Assembly: GCA_043228905.1 (NCBI GenBank)
Contig: JBHGNT010000018.1
Coordinates: forward strand, 9,858,001 to 9,922,000
Origin: Azolla caroliniana
Taxonomy: Eukaryota > Polypodiophyta
Length of the DNA stretch: 64,000 nt
Direction of reading: 5' to 3'
The notes under the pieces were generated by a model. The model had not been told where the DNA came from, made no database searches, and saw nothing but the letters and a program-made list of their open reading frames with translations. Shown here piece by piece: positions 61,308-64,000 of this stretch (the first letter of the stretch is position 1; each line of letters starts with the position of its first letter). A program made the translations under genes and the position numbers.

Positions 61308-62414
61308 CTACCCTTTGGCAAACATGGCGGTACCAACATCATTGGTGTTGAGGATGAACATCCTCCCTTCTCTGCGCCCTTGCGCAAGTATCCAGACTTC
61401 TTCCTCAATGAAACACCGGGGGTGTGTAAACCGCACCCACATCCCCTGGTTGACGATTTGTCTGACTGACACGAGGTTCTTTGTGATAGTCGGAACGTGT
61501 AGTACGTTCATCAGCTTGCCCTTTTTTCCAACATGTCTTAAAGGGACTTCTCTAACATGCAGAATTGGGTGAGGGGTGTCGTCTCTGGTTTCGACAATCC
61601 CTGGTTGTTCCGGCTTTTCCAAAAAAGAGAACCACTCTTCATGGCTCATCATGTGGTTGGACGCTCCAGAATCAACGTACCATACTTCCTCCGATTTGGA
61701 AGTAGTCTTCTTCATCGAGTTAGCCTTGTGCTTCATCACGAAGGCTGGCCCTTTACCGGTTTTCCCGGTTGGGGATCCTTTTGATCCTTCCGCGTAGTGC
61801 GAGTTTTGCCGGTTCTCTCGACCCATTTTTCCGGATCCGGATTTGTCTGAATCGGCGCGCTTCTTCCAGCACTCGCTTTTCTTGTGACCCTTTTTGCCAC
61901 AATACCAGCATTCCGTGTCGGCCTTTCCTTGCCGGTTCCCAGTGCCGCTTTGACTCTCCCTGCTTGTGGAGGGTCCGGAACTACTGTCGGCACCACCTCT
62001 GTGCCTCTGGTCCTGCTCTTGCCGGTCGCCTCCACAGCGTGCCAACCCACCACGTCCATGGGGCCGATCTCTCTTCGTATACAGCATCCGTTCATCCGAT
62101 TGAGTGTTCCTTGACCCACTCGCGTGGTTTTCTTCGACCATCAGCATCGATTGCAAGTTGAAGAAAGACGGTGGTTTCTCCCAGGTGCAGATCGTTGTCC
62201 GAATTGGCCCGTACATTTGCGCTAGACCACCGAGGCAGATTTGTACCATCTCGTCTTCGTCAACCGTCACATTGATGAACCCGAGTGCGTCGCAAATCTC
62301 CTTTATCTTGGTGGTGTAATCCGTAACGGACATGTCTCTTTGCCGGATGTTGTTCAGCTCTTGCCGGAGCTGCAACTTACGGCTTGTGGTCCTCGCGGTG
62401 AAAATCTTCCTCAT
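61308..62414 (-). CDS. Copia-4 gag-protease ORF (368 aa)
   Basis: Open frame covering the gag C-terminal half and protease. UBN2-like RQRDMSVTDYTTKIKEICDA (24-43), Arg/Gly/Ser-rich linker, knuckle CWYCGKKGHKKSEC (169-182), protease VWYVDSGASNHM (244-255). The first Met is internal to gag; the true N-terminus lies upstream in other frames (62415-62700). It ends just before the pre-integrase domain. Confidence 0.83.
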   Translation of the reverse strand: MRKIFTARTTSRKLQLRQELNNIRQRDMSVTDYTTKIKEICDALGFINVTVDEDEMVQICLGGLAQMYGPIRTTICTWEKPPSFFNLQSMLMVEENHASGSRNTQSDERMLYTKRDRPHGRGGLARCGGDRQEQDQRHRGGADSSSGPSTSRESQSGTGNRQGKADTECWYCGKKGHKKSECWKKRADSDKSGSGKMGRENRQNSHYAEGSKGSPTGKTGKGPAFVMKHKANSMKKTTSKSEEVWYVDSGASNHMMSHEEWFSFLEKPEQPGIVETRDDTPHPILHVREVPLRHVGKKGKLMNVLHVPTITKNLVSVRQIVNQGMWVRFTHPRCFIEEEVWILAQGRREGRMFILNTNDVGTAMFAKG

Positions 62415-62700
62415 ATTTCCCCAGGCCTCCTTTGGCGTCTTTGCATCCTTGATGTTGCCAAATCATCTGATCATGCACACAGGACACGAGGCAGTACAAT
62501 ACTCGGCTCGTTCCTTGCTCCCATACCGGGAAGTCCTTGTGTGACGGCTCTAGTGCTACTTCATTTGTTCCTTCCACGAAGCTCCAATATCCATGCGCCA
62601 ATAGGTACTGGTGCATTTTATATGACCATGACACGTAGTTGCTCCGGTCGAGTTCTCCGTTGGAAGTGAACTCATCATTCCTCTGTCCATATCTTCTCTC
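62415..62700 (-). pseudogene. Copia-4 gag N-terminus, frameshifted
   Basis: Reads SWSYKMHQYLLAHGYWSFVE and PSHKDFPVWEQ (62510-62634), the usual copia gag start, but shifts frame near 62450-62470 before joining MRKIFTARTTSRKLQL, and again near 62640. A possible ATG is at about 62687. Confidence 0.75.
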
Positions 62701-62784
62701 TATCTATTGTTACCGGGTTCTAGGGTTCGTCTACGAAAGCAAGTGTCGGTTGCAGAGGTTCTCAACCCTCATGCTCTGATACCA

Positions 62785-63227
62785 TGCGAATGTAAACGTG
62801 CAGAAGCGTTAGACAAAACCGGCACAACCGGATAGCAACAGAAAAAAAGAGGTTTAATGGAGAAGCTTAATACACAGAGAGACAAAGAGAGCAGAACGTA
62901 AAATTTTATTCAAAAAATAACTCTACAACTCTATACATATAACATGCTAAACAACACTATTTATACAAGTCCATAAAGGACTAATAGAAGTACTGACAGG
63001 TACTTCAATATTCCTACATGCGACTGACACTAATTATGAGACAATGATTACCTAGAAGTCTCGGCTACTACTAGGCTTCCGGTTCCCGCTCGAATCCGGC
63101 TCTCCAATCCGTCTCCCCGATCCGGCCGGTTGTTTCCGGATGCCGATCCGGCTCATCCTACTAGATGTCGATCCGGCTCAAGCTTCTTTAGTTGATCTAG
63201 ATCCGGTTGAGCTTGATCACTCAACAG
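62785..63227 (-). repeat. 5' LTR of Copia-4 (443 bp)
   Basis: Starts TGCGAATGTAAACGTG directly after the primer site (TGGTATCAGAGCAT on the minus strand) and ends GATCACTCAACA. Aligns with 57451-57851 and 6291-6728. Confidence 0.88.
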
Positions 63228-64000
63228 AATGTCATCTAGGAATGACATTATTATCTCTGGAATGCACTCTCATAGCACCTTGTTCATTACATTCATCATA
63301 TTTGCGACCGAGTTTGTCTCTCCTTCTGGTAGCGTGTACATCAAGACTAACCCTATCAGTGTTCACATTGTAGTGATATCTCAACTCTCCACGGCTAGTT
63401 GGATTTGGTCATACCCGGAGTATAGGTTTCCGATGGAATATATCGTGCGTTCGGCAAACACTTCCGCAAATTCATCCACTATCGGATTGACTCCGGAGTT
63501 CCGGATCGTGACCTTGTTCACCGGTTGTAAATCTTGAATGACTCGGAGTGACCCATTCTTCTTAGGAACCGTACACCATCGATTTGAGTACGGAGCGTTT
63601 GATGGCTCTAGAATCCCCATTACCACCTTTTCTTTGAGCAATTCAATGATTCTCGGAATATGTGCTCATGGCACCGGAATTGGCTTTAAGTTCCATGGCA
63701 CATGTTCAATCGTAAAGATCACCATCAGCTCCACTATCTTTGGATCAACACGCCTCTCTCTTTTGGTGTGAATGCGGATGTTTTTCCATGTTGCTCCAAC
63801 ATCTCATGGAATTGTTCCTCTTCATTCTTTAAGCGGAACCCACCTCCACCAATCCAAAGTTTCTTCCGGGTCTCATTCGTGAAGGCATGTCCGATATCCA
63901 CGGACTTCCGAACTGTCAGATCTCTCGAGACTTCTTTCCTCTTTTGTTCGGTATTGGCAGGTAGCGGTCCCATGGATAGTTTCACCTTCTTTCCTACGGT
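63228..64000 (-). pseudogene. D2 RT start and protease-RT linker
   Basis: RT motifs VVMGILEPSNAPYSNRWCTV, VPKKNGSLRVIQDLQPVNKV and IYSIGNLYSGYDQIQLAVES (63440-63640), where GNLYSGY has Asn in place of the catalytic Asp seen as GDLYSGY in Gypsy-D. The linker to the right reads DIGHAFTNETRKKLW and EQHGKTSAFTPKE. Stops near 63460 and a frameshift near 63720. Runs off the window. Confidence 0.82.

Larger units (their letters stand above)
57451..63227 (-). mobile_element. Copia-4: copia with basic C-terminal extension
   Basis: LTRs 57451-57851 (outer about 55 bp missing) and 62785-63227. Interior, right to left: gag, protease, integrase, RT, RNase H, then a basic tail. Primer site TGGTATCAGAGCAT at 62771-62784; PPT CTTCAAGGGGAG at 57852-57863. 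No target duplication is visible because the left LTR is truncated where Gypsy-3 sequence abuts it. gag-protease is open; the rest is broken. Confidence 0.88.
36460..64000 (-). mobile_element. D2: second Gypsy-D relative, three pieces, runs off window
   Basis: The 3' LTR (36460-37110) and integrase end lie left; further pol pieces are 37171-37794, 40710-42211 and 63228-64000. Interruptions are element G (37795-40709), the Gypsy-3/Copia-2/TR-GAG B nest (42212-57450) and Copia-4 (57451-63227). About 220 bp between the second and third pieces (equivalent to 20251-20472 of Gypsy-D) are missing. The 5' part and LTR lie beyond 64000. Confidence 0.8.

Noticed and set aside
61308-62414. Intact stand-alone host gene (retrotransposon-derived)
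   Set aside because: Flanked by matching LTRs, primer site and the rest of pol; upstream gag codons are frameshifted. It is simply an undecayed part of Copia-4.

Overview
This window looks like heterochromatic, repeat-packed nuclear DNA of a land plant. I find no intact host gene, rRNA, genuine tRNA gene or CRISPR array. Nearly every base belongs to LTR retrotransposons in nested layers. The plant call rests on Tnt1-like Ty1/copia polyproteins, initiator-Met-type primer sites (TGGTATCAGAG), and nonsense mutations mostly of the CAG>TAG and CGA>TGA kind, as expected from plant CHG and CG methylation. A chromovirus with relaxed, animal/fungal-like features and two gypsy copies whose pol resembles basidiomycete elements hint at a non-flowering plant, but the species cannot be fixed from this sequence.

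Layout, left to right. 1-5255: a young, apparently intact copia element on the minus strand (Copia-1), with one long open frame and LTRs differing at 3 of 508 positions. 5256-7511: fragments, namely part of a Gypsy-3 LTR, the 3' end of a Copia-4 relative on the plus strand, and a deleted Copia-1 relative on the minus strand. 7512-11620: a gag-only non-autonomous element (TR-GAG A). 11621-28550: a decayed plus-strand gypsy element (Gypsy-C) whose pol is followed by a long unidentified coiled-coil ORF (ORF-X) and a 3' LTR. It is interrupted by a solo LTR (15169-15612) carrying strong heat-shock elements and by a 9.1-kb gypsy (Gypsy-D, 16331-25454). 28551-36457: a copia scrap, a 5'-truncated chromovirus (Gypsy-E), a plus-strand copia fragment with 3' LTR (Copia-F), and a Copia-4 gag scrap.

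36460 to the right edge: a second Gypsy-D relative (D2, minus strand), cut into three pieces by (i) a 2.9-kb non-autonomous LTR element G that carries a low-complexity, possibly captured coding stretch, (ii) a Gypsy-3 element whose 5' LTR is split by Copia-2, itself split by a second gag-only element (TR-GAG B), and (iii) Copia-4. At the deepest point the order is B inside Copia-2, inside a Gypsy-3 LTR, inside D2.

Relations between parts. TR-GAG A and B share LTR ends, the primer-site region and the gag N-terminus with Gypsy-D, so they are probably parasites of the Gypsy-D family. The heat-shock solo LTR and the Gypsy-E LTR are one family. Copia-1, Copia-F and the 6739-7511 fragment are close relatives; Copia-2 is a more distant cousin. 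Copia-4 and the 5609-6728 piece share an unusual basic extension after RNase H.
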